Source: Patiria pectinifera (lineage: Eukaryota > Echinodermata > Asteroidea > Valvatida > Asterinidae). Taken from it: a DNA stretch of 64,000 nucleotides. The stretch lies in the NCBI GenBank assembly GCA_029964075.1, contig CM057148.1:30993916-31057915 (forward strand). The letters are read 5' to 3'. A program made the translations under genes and the position numbers. This document shows positions 1-9,133 of this stretch, piece by piece (position 1 is the stretch's first letter; each line of letters begins with the position of its first letter). The notes beneath the pieces are model-generated. The model was not told the origin of the DNA and did not search any database. It saw only the letters and a list, made by a program, of their open reading frames with translations.

Positions 1-233
1 GTCCACAATAGGGCGACACACCTTATTAAGGCGACACATAACTGTCGCCCTTTTGTGAAAACGACCCTTAGGACAAGGAATTTTGCTGTCGCAAACCATC
101 TAGATCGGTTCCTCATTGTCCAATTAGTAAAAATACTAAATTTCGTGGAAAAAATATAAGGTAAACTTGGGTTAGGTGACAGTTTAGGTTTGTGCACAAG
201 TCTATGGGAAAGTCGCCCTATTGCAGCAAAAAC
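1..233. repeat. Diverged dispersed repeat, copy 1
   Basis: No gene is seen here. The stretch resembles about 41140-41420 in the same orientation: both carry a 'ggcgacac/ggagacac' motif near the start, then 'aattagtaaa', 'ttcgtggaa', 'ttaggt', 'tttgtgcacaag/attgtgcacagg' and 'tctaggga' in the same order and at similar spacing. The two copies are too diverged to define ends or class. I infer an old interspersed element. Confidence 0.5.
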
Positions 234-305
234 ATTTATTATTATTTATTAAATAATTCATTATTTTTTATATAATGCATTATTTATTATATAATGCATT
301 ATTTA
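234..305 (-). repeat. AT-rich palindromic tandem repeat, inverted orientation
   Basis: Short array of the motif taatgcattatttattata, which is the reverse complement of the repeat at 2116-2368. AT-rich arrays of this type stand immediately 5' of the YR retroelement leaders elsewhere in the window. An inverted copy here may be a terminal repeat of another YR element, but that is inference. Confidence 0.5.
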
Positions 306-955
306 TTTAACTAACACGGTTTGCACTCTCGAGCGCAAGCCCTTTTGTGAGAGGTCACAACACGGGCACTTGTGAAGTGTCTAGAGTTTGGGCGACGTAA
401 CTGGAGCGCTGGGCCCTAGAAGTCTGGTCTATGTCGGTTGTCAGGCGGTCAAGAGTTCATTGCTCAAGTCCCCAGAGCGCGAGCAACGCCAGAGTAAGGC
501 ACAAAGACCGCTCAGTTTCGGTTTGGTTTTCGCTTGATACAGTCAATGACCCTCCTCCCTCCCCGATCTCCTATTCAGGGTTACTTAACCTTAAACAATG
601 GAGTTTCTGTGATCTTACAGTTATGAATGTTAAAGAGGTTTTAACGATTTATTATATACATGTAGATATGTGTATGTGCATTACATAGGTGGGATCTTAA
701 ATCTCGGATGCGGGGGCTGGGAAGGGTTGGGTTTGAACTCATTGAAGCTCTTTGATTATGATTTAGTAGACTGGATGGTTTAAGCCCAGGGAGGGAAAGG
801 TGAGATTGGCCATTTGTCAAATTCTGAGTGGTAGGCCAAGGGTCAGCACAAACGGACGAATTGTAATGATTGATCTGAGCCACTTTCCCGCCAAGGGTTC
901 TTGTGCTGCGGATAAGGAAATTATCCACAGCGTTTATATCAGCTTGTGAAAGCGA
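306..955. other. No recognisable gene
   Basis: Unique-looking non-coding sequence with short open frames only on both strands, none with a recognisable motif. I see no repeat structure apart from ordinary low complexity. Confidence 0.5.
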
Positions 956-1250
956 GGGCACTGCTAATTGTTGTGATAAGCGATTGCGCTTCCAATTGTA
1001 GGGATATCCGTATATAGTCCCTTGGGACTTGTGGGAAGCGTTTGCGCTTCTAATGGTAGGGATATCATATTAGTCCATGGGGACTTGTGAGAAGCGACTG
1101 GAGCTTTTAATTGTTGCGAGAAGCGACTGGCACTTCTATGACTGTTGCGAGAAGCGACTGGCGCTTCTAATAATGTTGGGATATCCGTAGTCCTTTGGGA
1201 ATTGAAAGTAGCGATTGCGCGGCTAACTGTAGGGATATAGCCGTAGCCTT
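956..1250. repeat. Array of hairpin modules (GAAGCG-loop-CGCTTC)
   Basis: Five or six short stem-loops follow each other. The core is gaagcg, a 3-5 nt loop, then cgcttc. Variants read aagcgattgcgctt, gaagcgtttgcgcttc, gaagcgactggcacttc and gaagcgactggcgcttc. They alternate with a second small palindrome (agtcccttgggact, agtccatggggact) and the spacer 'tagggatatc'. The design resembles the modules at 9074/16065-16268 and 52879-53280 next to YR elements. I infer it is the terminal region of such an element, with the rest lost or outside the window. Confidence 0.55.
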
Positions 1251-1399
1251 GTAATGATTATAATAACTTAGCATGTAAGTTGTAAATATGATTATTCAAC
1301 AATGCTGGTACATGTATGTATACCTGGACCTGGTAAAGGATCATAACTTATATGTAAATTGTACATGTGATTGTTAAACCATGCTTGTTGGACGGTATC

Positions 1400-1950
1400 A
1401 AGCGAAAAAATGCTTGCCGAGTGACATGGGACCGAGTTGACTCGATAGCAACTCGGTCCGAGTCAACTCGGTCTCGGTTACACAATTATGTGTAATATGT
1501 ATTGTCCGTGGTTTACCTTTTCCGTTTTGATGTATTCATTTGTATTTATTGTTTATTTTCGGGGCGTACTGATTGTACCGCTTGTACTTGCAGCAGCTTG
1601 TTTTCCCGAAACTTCCTGCCGCGCGCAGCCAGTTCGTTACCGATACCCGCTACACCTCCACGGTGCATGCAGTGTCAGCTCAGGCGCGCTTATATCAACG
1701 CTAACATGACAGCACTGCGGGATAGATCATGATGGCCATCGTAGCTAGCTAGCGCGAGCGTTGTGCATAGCTAATTTCTCCGTAATTTTTAAGAATCGTT
1801 GACCTGAAATACGCTAGTTTACAGCATTTGAGAGTCATTTCTAATAGTCCCTTTCGGGGCGCAAATTACAAAAATTCAGACCCACAATACCCAAAATACA
1901 CAATACTGCGTGTTTTTTATAGCAAGTGCGGTGTTTTGGTGTGCTATGTG
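1400..1950 (+). repeat. Dispersed repeat family B, copy 1
   Basis: Resembles 55310-55770 in the same orientation. Shared anchors include gtccgtggtt/ttccgtggtta, ccttttccgttttgatgtatt, gattgtaccgctt/ggttgtaccgctc, aaacttcctgc, ttaagaatcgttgacctgaaat and aaaatacacaatact. The 5' part (1425-1480) is an inverted arrangement of gaccgagttgactcg and cgagtcaactcggtc, which can fold into a hairpin. No transposase is seen. The class is unknown; a non-autonomous element is most likely. Confidence 0.6.
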
Positions 1951-2115
1951 ATATGAATATTTAAACCATAGGCGTGTCCTAGTGAAGTTAATTTGCATGC
2001 GAGTTTTATTATTTAGCTCCATTATATAATATATAATGGTTTTGCTGTAGTCTGGTTCCCTGGTTTGCTGAACACCATTATTTATAAATCATAGTCTCGT
2101 TAGCTTGGGGCGCAC
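1951..2115. other. AT-rich spacer, no gene
   Basis: Non-coding sequence with scattered TATA-like stretches just before the AT-rich array. Nothing else is recognised. Confidence 0.5.
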
Positions 2116-2368
2116 AATTATATAATAAATAATGAATTATATAATAAATAATGAATTATATAATAAATAATGAATTATATAATAAATAATGAATTATATA
2201 ATAAATAATGAATTATATAATAAATAATGATTATTTAATAAATAATGAATTATATAATAAATAATGAATTATATAATAAATAACGACTTATATAATAAAT
2301 AATGAATTATATAATAAATAATGATTATTTAATAAATAATGATTATTTAATAAATAATGAATTATATA
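2116..2368 (+). repeat. 19-bp AT-rich palindromic tandem array
   Basis: About 13 units of aattatataataaataatg, with some units reading gattatttaataaataat. The array ends directly before the YR1 leader, which starts near 'caattcgtttgaggc'. A related array (35940-36150) precedes the YR3 leader, which starts with the related 'taatcgatttgaggc'. The array therefore looks like the 5' boundary of these elements and not a chance microsatellite. Confidence 0.7.
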
Positions 2369-2772
2369 TCAATTCGTTTGAGGCCGGCATACGGCTTCAA
2401 AGAATTTATTGCCCCATAGACAGTTTTTGGTATGCTGTCCCCGGAACAGACCTCCTTTCTCACGCCCATGTGTGGTCACTGGATAATTGAAACAAGGCCA
2501 GTGCCTCCTTTATTAACAGAACATCCTTAGTGTTTGTCACATTTCGTCAGAGCAGTTTTTGCTGGATAGTTGCGTATTTCGTTCTCGAATCTTATCAATT
2601 ATTTTTCAAAGATTTACTTTTGCAGTTTTTAATTTTTGAGGTTCTCAGCTCATTTCATTTTTGTTGCCTTTTTTCTTCGAATTCAATAGTATTTTTAGTT
2701 TCGTTCCTCGCCTTTTGTGTGGGCCGGATTAGTCCTTTTTAATTTCGTTTGTATATTTGTGCGGGACGGAGT
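2369..2772 (+). other. YR1 5' leader
   Basis: T-rich leader between the AT array and the gag start. Its beginning, gtttgaggccggcatacggcttcaaa, resembles the YR3 leader near 36160 (atttgaggcaaatgta followed by ggagcttcaaa). No ORF of interest is seen. It presumably holds the promoter and 5' UTR, although no TATA box is obvious. Confidence 0.5.
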
Positions 2773-3761
2773 ATGCCGAAATCCAAGAAGAACGCTGCTG
2801 CTACATCAGGGCAGGCTTCCGGAGCGAGGAGGCCACGGGGAAGACCTCGTTCTTCGTCTGCTTCAAGGCCCAGCCGACGCCGATCGGGGATGCAGTTTAG
2901 ACTCCGCTGATGCCGGCTCCTACGTATGCCGTTCCTGCCGCACCGTTGGATGGACTGCCACCGGTCCAGGGAGGCCTGCCAAGTCCAGCTGCACCGCCTG
3001 TAGCTCCGGGGATTGGTGAGTCAGGAGTTCAGAATAGTAATAGTGTTCAGTTGCCTGTAACAATTTCCCCGGCCCCCAATCCTCAGGTTATTTCCGTCAG
3101 TTGTCCCACTTCCTCAATGGCTGTCACTTCCCTTCCTACAAGTCCTATGACAGTTACTACTACTTCTGCTTGTGTTAGTGCCGCGGCTGCGCTTGACTGC
3201 ACGGCGCTTACTAGCGTTTGTGATGAGCTGGGGATGGGGGTTCCTAAAACAATCCAGGATAAGATTTGGAACGGGGAGTTCGTCGACTTCGGTTCCCTCT
3301 TACGGCCAGCCCGTAGCAGTAATGGTCCTCAAAATGACTGCGTGTTCATGGTCGGTACGCACGAGTCACCCGCTTGGCAAATTCGCCCTCACGCTGCTCA
3401 AAATGTTCGCATAACGTCCATCGAGCAGTGGACCTCTGCATTCCTGGTTTTTGCGTCCATTTATTTGATTTCTCATGCTGATCGTGCTCGTCAGTTACTG
3501 AAGTACGCGGATACGATCCGTTCGGCCGCTTTTCGTCGCGTGGCTTTTGGCTGGCGCGATTATGACGTACAATTCCGATTGCGGCAAGCCTGCATGCCTG
3601 CCCGTTCTTGGGCCAGCATTGATGCTGAATTGTTGCTTACACTAGTGGGTGCCCCGACTCAGGCTAATTTTCGTCCCTTCCCCAATAAGCCTATGCAACA
3701 GTGCGGCTTTGGATTTTCCAGCGCCGGAGCCGGTCGCTCCTCCCAGCTTAACCAGCGAGCC
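2773..3761 (+). pseudogene. YR1 gag-like protein, 5' part (frameshifted, split by transposon)
   Basis: The ATG at 2773 opens MPKSKK...RRPRGRPRS, matching the start of YR2 gag at 16517 (MPKS...RQRGRPRT). RGRPR is an AT-hook-like basic motif. This frame stops near 2904, and gag continues in another frame from about 2907 to the transposon. The central domain shares QLLKYADTIR, GWRDYDVQFRLRQ and SRSWASID-type motifs with YR2 (ELLKYAETVR, GWRAYDEQFRLRQ, SRSWGAID). Gag would form the particle that packages the RNA. After the transposon the same frame resumes at 6153. The role is inferred from position and zinc fingers, because the central domain is not one I can name. Confidence 0.7.
3757..3761. 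repeat. Target site duplication GAGCC, left
   Basis: GAGCC immediately precedes the transposon and is repeated at 6148-6152 immediately after it. Removing the element and one copy removes 2,391 bp (797 codons exactly) and joins the gag frame. Confidence 0.85.
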
Positions 3762-4033
3762 TGTTACAACTGATAATGTAGTAACCAACGGATAACGTAT
3801 CACCAACCGATAATGTATCACAAATTGACCGATATTGTATCACTAACCGATAATGTACCAAAAATTGACTGATAGTGTAGTAAAATTTGTATCCGATAAT
3901 GTATCACGTGTCGACGGATAATGTAACTACAAAATAACTGTATCCGATAATGTATCACCACGGAACGGATACTGTATTAACCGATAATGTATCAAAAATC
4001 AACCGATAATGTATCAGTATGGAGAAAAGGTGT
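3762..4033 (+). repeat. Left terminal inverted repeat with ~12 internal motif copies
   Basis: About 12 copies of (a)ccgataatgtatca and variants (gatattgtatca, gatagtgtagta, ggataacgtatca) are spaced roughly 20-25 bp apart in one orientation. This looks like an array of transposase binding sites, as at the ends of IS21-like elements (inference). Confidence 0.85.
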
Positions 4034-4395
4034 ACACAAAAGTTTGTTTTATGTCCGATTATCCCGGCCCACGTTTTGACCAGGGAGGGAGGTCTGGGCT
4101 AGTTGATCACCACCACCCCCATTATTTTGTATTCAGAGAAAAAGGGCAGATTTTGAGGTATTTTTCAAACTTTCCAACCGCCGAAATATATTAAATAGTA
4201 CTGAGAAAGGGAGAAAAAATACAAATAGCTTAAAATAAGCTGGGACGTCTGTATCATGAACAGCTCCCCCAGTGTCATGTGGTCTCCAGCAAGCCCCCCC
4301 CCCCCCCCGGTTTGTATTTCACGGCCAGGACTGTTTTCTTTTTTTTTAGCTATCCCCCATCCCCAAGTCCCCAGCACAGATTTACGCTACTGTTG
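4034..4395. other. Transposon interior, C-rich, no gene
   Basis: Low-complexity sequence with a run of about 14 C at 4295-4308. The short frames here are proline/glycine artefacts of the homopolymers. No transposase motif is visible. Confidence 0.5.
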
Positions 4396-4779
4396 CAGGG
4401 GCGGATCCAGGAATTTTCGCGGGGGGGGGGGGGGGTTCATCAGCAAAACAATCTGAAAATGTACACAGGATTTTTTTCCGGACACTTGGCCTCCGTAAAA
4501 TCAAAAACTTGGGGAAGGGGGGTATCATATTTCAATAGGGGACGCTGTTCAAATTTGACAATTATTAACACTGGATTACAGAATGGTGTAAAAATACCCC
4601 CTATCTAAGCTGCCTCCGTCCGTATTTTGAACAGGCGGACATTATACCAGTATTTTTTTTGGGGGGGGGTGTCACAGCAGGGGGGGGGGGGGGTGCATTA
4701 TTTTTTTTAGGAATTTGTATGCAATTTATTTTGGGACACAGCTGGGGGAACCCCCCCCCCCCCTCCAGATCCGCGCCTG
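4396..4779. mobile_element. hAT-like MITE (384 bp), nested
   Basis: Left end CAGGGGCGGATCCAGGA and right end TCCAGATCCGCGCCTG form imperfect inverted repeats of about 16 bp next to long G and C runs. This end sequence is typical of small hAT-type elements in marine invertebrates. The flanks (ctactgttg / aagcggcag) show no 8-bp duplication, so the insertion is old or altered. The motif ggacacttggcctccgt inside also occurs, reverse complemented, near 5607-5628. Confidence 0.65.
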
Positions 4780-4839
4780 AAGCGGCAGCGGCAGGCTCGT
4801 GACGTTTGGACTCCAAACTGTGTGGGTTGAACAAACTGA

Positions 4840-5080
4840 AGTCAGTGGGTAGACAAATAACAAATGACGTCACATGCGAACGGTGCCCCCCACCCCCGGG
4901 CATTATTTTGTACGGTACAGTAATATTTTGTACGGTACAGTTATATTGTTTTCCTGATTGTAGGATTTTATCAGCGCTCCCCGTTAAAAATATGGCACGA
5001 CCCCCCTTCCCCCCTCATCGACCCCCTCCCCCTCATCCCCCCTCCCCCTCACCCCCCTCATCCCCCACTAAATGAGCAGT
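4840..5080. repeat. MITE-related fragment
   Basis: Matches the interior of the MITE at 48487-48876: catgcgaacggt, aggattttat(c/t)(a/g)gcgctcccc, and aaaatatggca(c/t)ga occur in the same order. Poly-C tracts follow. No ends are visible, so it is a partial copy. Confidence 0.5.
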
Positions 5081-5876
5081 AATGCTGTGATTGTGCCCTT
5101 TCTGTATGAAAAAAATATCGACTGGGGTCGACAAGGGACCCATGAAGCTTGATCGCATCTAGACTATCTTCGACGATTGCCGCCTATATCCGGTAAACTT
5201 GTTACATTGTATCTTTTGTGACAGCTCAAGTTACATGACCATTTCAGATTGTAGTTTTGCTATACACATGCCTCGCCACTTGTATGTATTCCCGGTTCAT
5301 GCGCAGCGCGTATTTTGAATGATGCAAAGTTATTGGGGGAGGGAATAGTCTGGGAGACCATCGCAAGTTAAATTGAACGTATGCGCGCGCCGACGTTGCC
5401 TGACGCTCATGCGAAGACGCTGCTGCTAATTGCCACATTCTGGCACATTCTGGAAGTGGTGTGGAACTTTGCGCGCGAACCAGTACAGTACAGTACGCAC
5501 ATGCTGTGTCCCGCCCATTGATCTCCATACCGAGATCAATGGTCCCGTAAGTCCATGGGGCTCTCAAAAGTGGTAAAACGCGCCCTCTTGTGTCGCAGCA
5601 CGGAGCCCATATGGAGGCCAAGTGTCCGGAGAAAAGAACTTGTCCACATTTCGGCGCGGATGTGCGAGTGCGGTTAACCCCCCCACCCCCCCCCCTTGAC
5701 ATCAAAAGCTGGATACGCCACTAGCCTAGGCCCACTTGGAAGTAGAGCGTCTCCAAACCAGAGCAACTCCCTACCTCCCAAATTAAAAAAAAAATATTCT
5801 TAATGATAAACTTTCTCGAGTGGGGACTTATCATAGTAAAGGCACTTATTAGACTTTAAATAATTTGCAATATTTC
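5081..5876. other. Transposon interior with a second MITE fragment
   Basis: Mostly unassigned. Around 5595-5720 are atggaggccaagtgtccgga, a C-run and 'gctggatacgccactag', which look like the 3' part of a C/G-rich MITE. A 153-aa minus-strand frame over this region begins with a glycine run and has no domain; I do not accept it as a gene. Confidence 0.45.
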
Positions 5877-6147
5877 CACCTTTTCCCAATACTGATACAT
5901 TATCGGTTGATCTTTGATACATTATCGGTTGATACAGTATCCGTTCCGTGGTGAAACATTATCGGATACACTTATTTTGTAGTTACATTATCCGTCGACA
6001 CGTGATACATTATCGGATACAAATTTTACTACACTATCAGTCAATTTGTGGTACATTATCGGTTAGTGATACAATATCGGTCAATTTGTGATACATTATC
6101 GGTTGGTGATACGTTATCGGTTGGTTACTACATTATCAGTTGTAACA
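5877..6147 (-). repeat. Right terminal inverted repeat
   Basis: Reverse complement of 3762-4033 with only a few differences by eye (for example gtttcacc for gtatcacc, agtgtat for actgtat). The outer 17 bp are identical to the left end. Directly followed by the GAGCC duplication at 6148-6152. Confidence 0.85.
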
Positions 6148-6338
6148 GAGCCCCGTCCCTCGTTATTTGTTTCGACTTCAACCGCGGTCAGTGTTTCCGA
6201 CTTGCGTGTTGATTTGCACACAAGTGCTCCGCATGCATGTCCCTCGGTCACTCAGCCAACAATTGCCGAGGCAGTTCTCGCACCGCACGCGGCACAGCCA
6301 ACCCGACAACAATTGCCAACCCCGGTAAACTTCACTAG
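6148..6338 (+). pseudogene. YR1 gag-like protein, 3' part with CCCH and CCHC zinc fingers
   Basis: Continues the gag frame after the transposon. A CCCH-type finger (CFDFNRGQC...C...FAHKC) is followed by a CCHC knuckle (CSACMSLGHSANNC: C-x2-C-x4-H-x4-C). YR2 has the same pair (CFAFNQAKGC...KFAHKC, CTSCNRFGHGALIC). An in-frame TGA at 6210-6212 falls between the third Cys and FAH, so the copy is dead unless read through. The frame ends with TAG at 6336-6338. The start of pol overlaps this stretch in another frame. The fingers are expected to bind RNA or DNA. Confidence 0.75.
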
Positions 6339-7289
6339 TATGCTCCCTTTTCTCAACACTTACCCAGCCCGACAAGACGCACAAATATTGGTAGATGGCT
6401 TTACCTCTGGTTTTCGTTTGGGTTATTCCGGGCCGCGTGTTAGTTCCTCTGCACGAAATTTTGTATCCGTTTGTGAAAATCATACATTACTGCAGGATAA
6501 AATTGACCGCGAGGTACAGTTGGGCCGCATTGCCGGTCCATTTTCAAGCCCGCCTTTGCCTAATTTACGCTGCTCCCCAATCGGCCTTGTGCCAAAACAA
6601 ACACCAAGCCAATTTCGTTTGATCCACAATATTTCCTCTCCTATAGGTGACTCAGTTAACGATCACATTGACCCCTCCATCACGGCTGTAAGTTACCGAG
6701 CTTTGATGATGCAGTAGCTTTGGTTTCTAGTTAAAGTCCCGGTGCCCTTATGGCTAAGTCGGATATAAAGTCGGCTTTGATAAATGTATGCCCATGGGCT
6801 GTTCAATTTCTTGTGTCACATTTGAAAGGTTTAGTACTTTTCTTGAGTATTGATTTCTTTTTCGTTGGGAGTGCAGATTCCTGTGATTGCGCACGCGCCC
6901 GTAGGTCCTTTACAGTTGTCTGTAAGGAGTGTGGGGTTCCCTTGGCTTTGGACAAAACCGAGGGGCCAACCAATCGAATTACTTTCCTTGGCTTATCGAT
7001 CGACACTACCGCTCAGGAGATACGAGTTCCATCAGGCAAAGTCGCTGCGATTTTGGACAAATTAGACGTTGCATTGAGTAAGCAAAAACTTACCCTGCGG
7101 GAGCTACAATCATTGTTGGGGAGTTTGAGTTTTATCTGTAAAGCTGTTCGCCCAGGCCGCGCGTTTTTGCGTCGCTTGTTTGATTTAACTTGTGGCGTTC
7201 AAAAGCCCCATCACCGTGTCCGTATTTCATCGGGGGCACGAGCTGACTTATTGGCCTGGCGGCAGCTTTTGAGCCATTTTAACGGTTAA
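6153..7289 (+). pseudogene. YR1 reverse transcriptase (catalytic motif deleted)
   Basis: Residues align with YR2 RT throughout: GPRVSSSARNF, EVQLGRIAGPF, PPLPNLRCSPIGLVPKQ, then a frameshift near 6700-6750, SDIKSA at 6759, PMGCSISC in a neighbouring frame near 6790, and later FLGLSIDT, LRELQSLLGSLSFICKA and GRAFLRRLFDLT. Two deletions are plain by comparison with YR2: about 24 codons after SDIKSA, and about 20 codons that remove the YLDD active-site motif, joining 'FSTFLEY' to 'FFFVG'. In-frame TAA at 7287-7289. It cannot encode an active polymerase. Confidence 0.85.
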
Positions 7290-7762
7290 GTCATTCTCAC
7301 TGAAGAAGTTTGGCACTCAAGCGGTAACTTACATTTGTACACTGATGCTTCAGCAGAAATAGGTTTTGGTGCATTCTCTGGGGGTAGTTGGACACACGGC
7401 CGATGGCCCTTGCAAGTTCGTTCCATGCAGTTGTCCGTTGCTTTTCTTGAGCTTTTCCCCAATGTACTTGCGCTGCGTTGGTGGGGCGGTGTATGTAGAA
7501 TAAACGGGTTGTTTTCTGGTCTGATAACGAGGCAGTTGTGCACATCATAAATCGTCAATCTGCTCGCTGCCCCAAGATCATGAAATTGGTCCGCATGCTG
7601 GTTGTCCGATGTTTGGGGATGAATTTTCGTTTCAAAGCACGTCATGTTCCCGGCATTGATAATGGTATTGCTGATGCTCTCTCCCGCTTTCAGATGACCA
7701 GATTTCGGCAGCTAGCGCCCGGTGCAGACCCCACTATTACTCCCTTGCCAGCAGACCTTTGA
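7290..7762 (+). pseudogene. YR1 RNase H (one frameshift)
   Basis: RNase H follows RT: LYTDASAEIGFGAF (first Asp), AFLELFPNVLAL (Glu), and, after a frameshift near 7495-7520, SDNEAVVHIINRQSARC (second Asp) and GIADALSRFQM (last Asp). It would degrade the RNA strand during cDNA synthesis. The frame ends TGA at 7760-7762, overlapping the upstream edge of the recombinase frame. The break and the dead RT upstream make it a pseudogene. Confidence 0.8.
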
Positions 7763-8697
7763 AGCAACTTCAGTTAGAAGTTCACGGTCTTTTAGTAGAT
7801 TCTGTCGCTCCCAGTACTCATTCAGTTTACCAGCGTGCCTGGGAATTTTTCCGATGGTTTATTTTACGCCATGGCCTAACTTCCTCTAACTCTTATCCAT
7901 CATTACATCAACTCGTCCAATTTATTGCATTTATGTCCATTAACAACTACTCCCCTGCTACGATAGCGTCTTATGTTTCTTGCATTGCTTCCACATTACG
8001 TCTGTACATTTTACCTGACATAACTCAGCATTTTATTGTCAAACGGTTGTTGGATGGTTGTCGGCGGCGAAACAATAGCCGTGACACACGCCGTCCCATT
8101 ACAATCGATATTCTCCGCCGTATTGTTCCGGCTTTACATTCTGTTTGTGTTAGTCAGTTTGAGGCATTAATGTTTCGTGTTGCTTTTCTTCTGGCTTTTT
8201 TCGGTTTCATGCGCGTTGATGAACTTACTGCGCCAACTCGTCATGCGAATTCACCTTTACTGCGTTGTCACGTTACTCTTCGACATCTCCCTTCTGGCAA
8301 TGTTGTTGAGCTCAATGTCCGTTTCTCTAAGACCGATCAGTATGGGAGTGGCTGTGTCATTGGCATTCCCGCTGTTGTTTCAGGCGGTGAAATTTCATTG
8401 TGCCCCGTCCATGCCGCTGCGCAATATTTGCGTGACTGCCCCCAGCATCTTACCCATTTTTTATCCCACTTTGATGGTACACCCATGACTCGCTCTCAAT
8501 TCACTGCGATTTTGAGACGGTCCCTTGCTTTCGTTGGCATACACGATTCCCGATTCACTTCCCATTCCTTTCGTATTGGTGCAGCCACATCGGCGGCTAT
8601 GGCTGGCATTCCAGAGCACGAAATACAAAGGATGGGTCGTTGGCAATCTGGAGTGTATCGTCGTTATATTCGTATTACCCCAGATCTTGTTCAATAA
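7759..8697 (+). CDS. YR1 tyrosine recombinase, intact 312-codon frame
   Basis: Lambda-integrase/Crypton/DIRS-type recombinase that would insert a circular cDNA. The N-terminal part (SAM-like helices, about residues 14-100: TYQRAWEFF-like and PATIASYVS) precedes the catalytic domain. Visible catalytic residues: Arg152 (GFMRVDEL), Lys191 (SKTDQYG), His269 and Arg272 (SHSFRIG), Arg294-Trp295 (GRW) and Tyr303 (YRRYIR). All expected residues are present and there is no stop. There is no ATG at the 5' edge: the frame opens at TTG 7759 overlapping the RNase H stop, and the first ATG is near codon 59. It was probably made as part of a polyprotein by frameshift, reinitiation or splicing. It is the only intact YR1 domain. 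Confidence 0.85.
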   Translation: MKQLQLEVHGLLVDSVAPSTHSVYQRAWEFFRWFILRHGLTSSNSYPSLHQLVQFIAFMSINNYSPATIASYVSCIASTLRLYILPDITQHFIVKRLLDGCRRRNNSRDTRRPITIDILRRIVPALHSVCVSQFEALMFRVAFLLAFFGFMRVDELTAPTRHANSPLLRCHVTLRHLPSGNVVELNVRFSKTDQYGSGCVIGIPAVVSGGEISLCPVHAAAQYLRDCPQHLTHFLSHFDGTPMTRSQFTAILRRSLAFVGIHDSRFTSHSFRIGAATSAAMAGIPEHEIQRMGRWQSGVYRRYIRITPDLVQ

Positions 8698-9073
8698 TTG
8701 CTCTAATATCATAATGAACCTTGCTCTTGTTTGGTATTTTGTTATGTTATTTGTACGTTATTGATTGTGGGTATTTTATTTTCATTGTCATTTTACTTTC
8801 ATGAGCCGTGCAACCCGCCTACAAGCCATTGGTATGATAAAAGTGTTGTCGGGCAACATTTGTAATGTCAATCACTACACCGATTTATCACGGGCTCGTG
8901 TTGAACCTCACTGTAAATTTTTGTACAACAGACCTTGTTTTTCATGTGTTATAAATTCGTGTAAATTAGTGGTGTTCGGGAAACATGCCAGTTGTTTGGC
9001 AAATTAACGGGGACGGAGAATTATAATGGAATGTTTTGCTTGGCACGTAATTAACCGTAAGGCGGCTATTGGG
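8698..9073. other. YR1/YR2 junction region, no gene
   Basis: Sequence downstream of the recombinase with no SGNH hydrolase and no known domain. The end of YR1 and the beginning of YR2 both lie somewhere here, but I cannot place either boundary. Confidence 0.4.
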
Positions 9074-9133
9074 TTTCGCGGGGATCGCTACGACCGGAAA
9101 TACACTTGTACTGGTACACTGTTAATGTGATTG
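9074..9133 (+). repeat. YR2 hairpin module, left fragment
   Basis: tttcgcggggatcgctacga followed by ccggaaa, the same 27-nt module found four more times at 16065-16268. The LTR element (9138-16051) has separated this first module from the rest. Confidence 0.7.

Larger units (their letters stand above)
3762..6147. mobile_element. Non-autonomous DNA transposon with ~270-bp TIRs built of GATAATGTATC repeats
   Basis: The element starts TGTTACAACTGATAATG and ends with the exact inverse. The inverted repeats extend about 270 bp each (3762-4033 and 5877-6147) with few mismatches, and a 5-bp target duplication (GAGCC) flanks it. No transposase ORF lies inside; the interior holds C/G-rich MITE sequence. 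TG...CA ends with many subterminal repeats and a short target duplication recall Ginger/IS481/IS21-type DDE integrases. That affiliation is my inference from end sequence only. A MULE-like or other superfamily is possible. Confidence 0.85.
2369..8697 (+). mobile_element. YR1: DIRS/Ngaro-like tyrosine-recombinase retrotransposon, interrupted
   Basis: Order on the plus strand: AT array, leader, gag, reverse transcriptase, RNase H, tyrosine recombinase. A DNA transposon splits gag (3762-6147). There is no integrase and no aspartic protease, and a lambda-integrase-type recombinase lies downstream of RNase H, which defines YR retrotransposons. RT is disabled by a deletion while the recombinase ORF is fully open. 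I cannot place the 3' end: no SGNH hydrolase follows here, unlike YR2 and YR4, and the 3' boundary given is simply the end of the recombinase ORF. Confidence 0.8.

Noticed and set aside
4256-5075. Several proline- or glycine-rich short frames
   Set aside because: Artefacts of poly-C and poly-G tracts of MITEs.
5244-5705. 153-aa minus-strand frame
   Set aside because: Starts in a poly-G/C run inside a non-autonomous transposon; no motif.
8525-8764. Plus-strand frame after the recombinase
   Set aside because: Out-of-frame reading of the recombinase C-terminus plus spacer.
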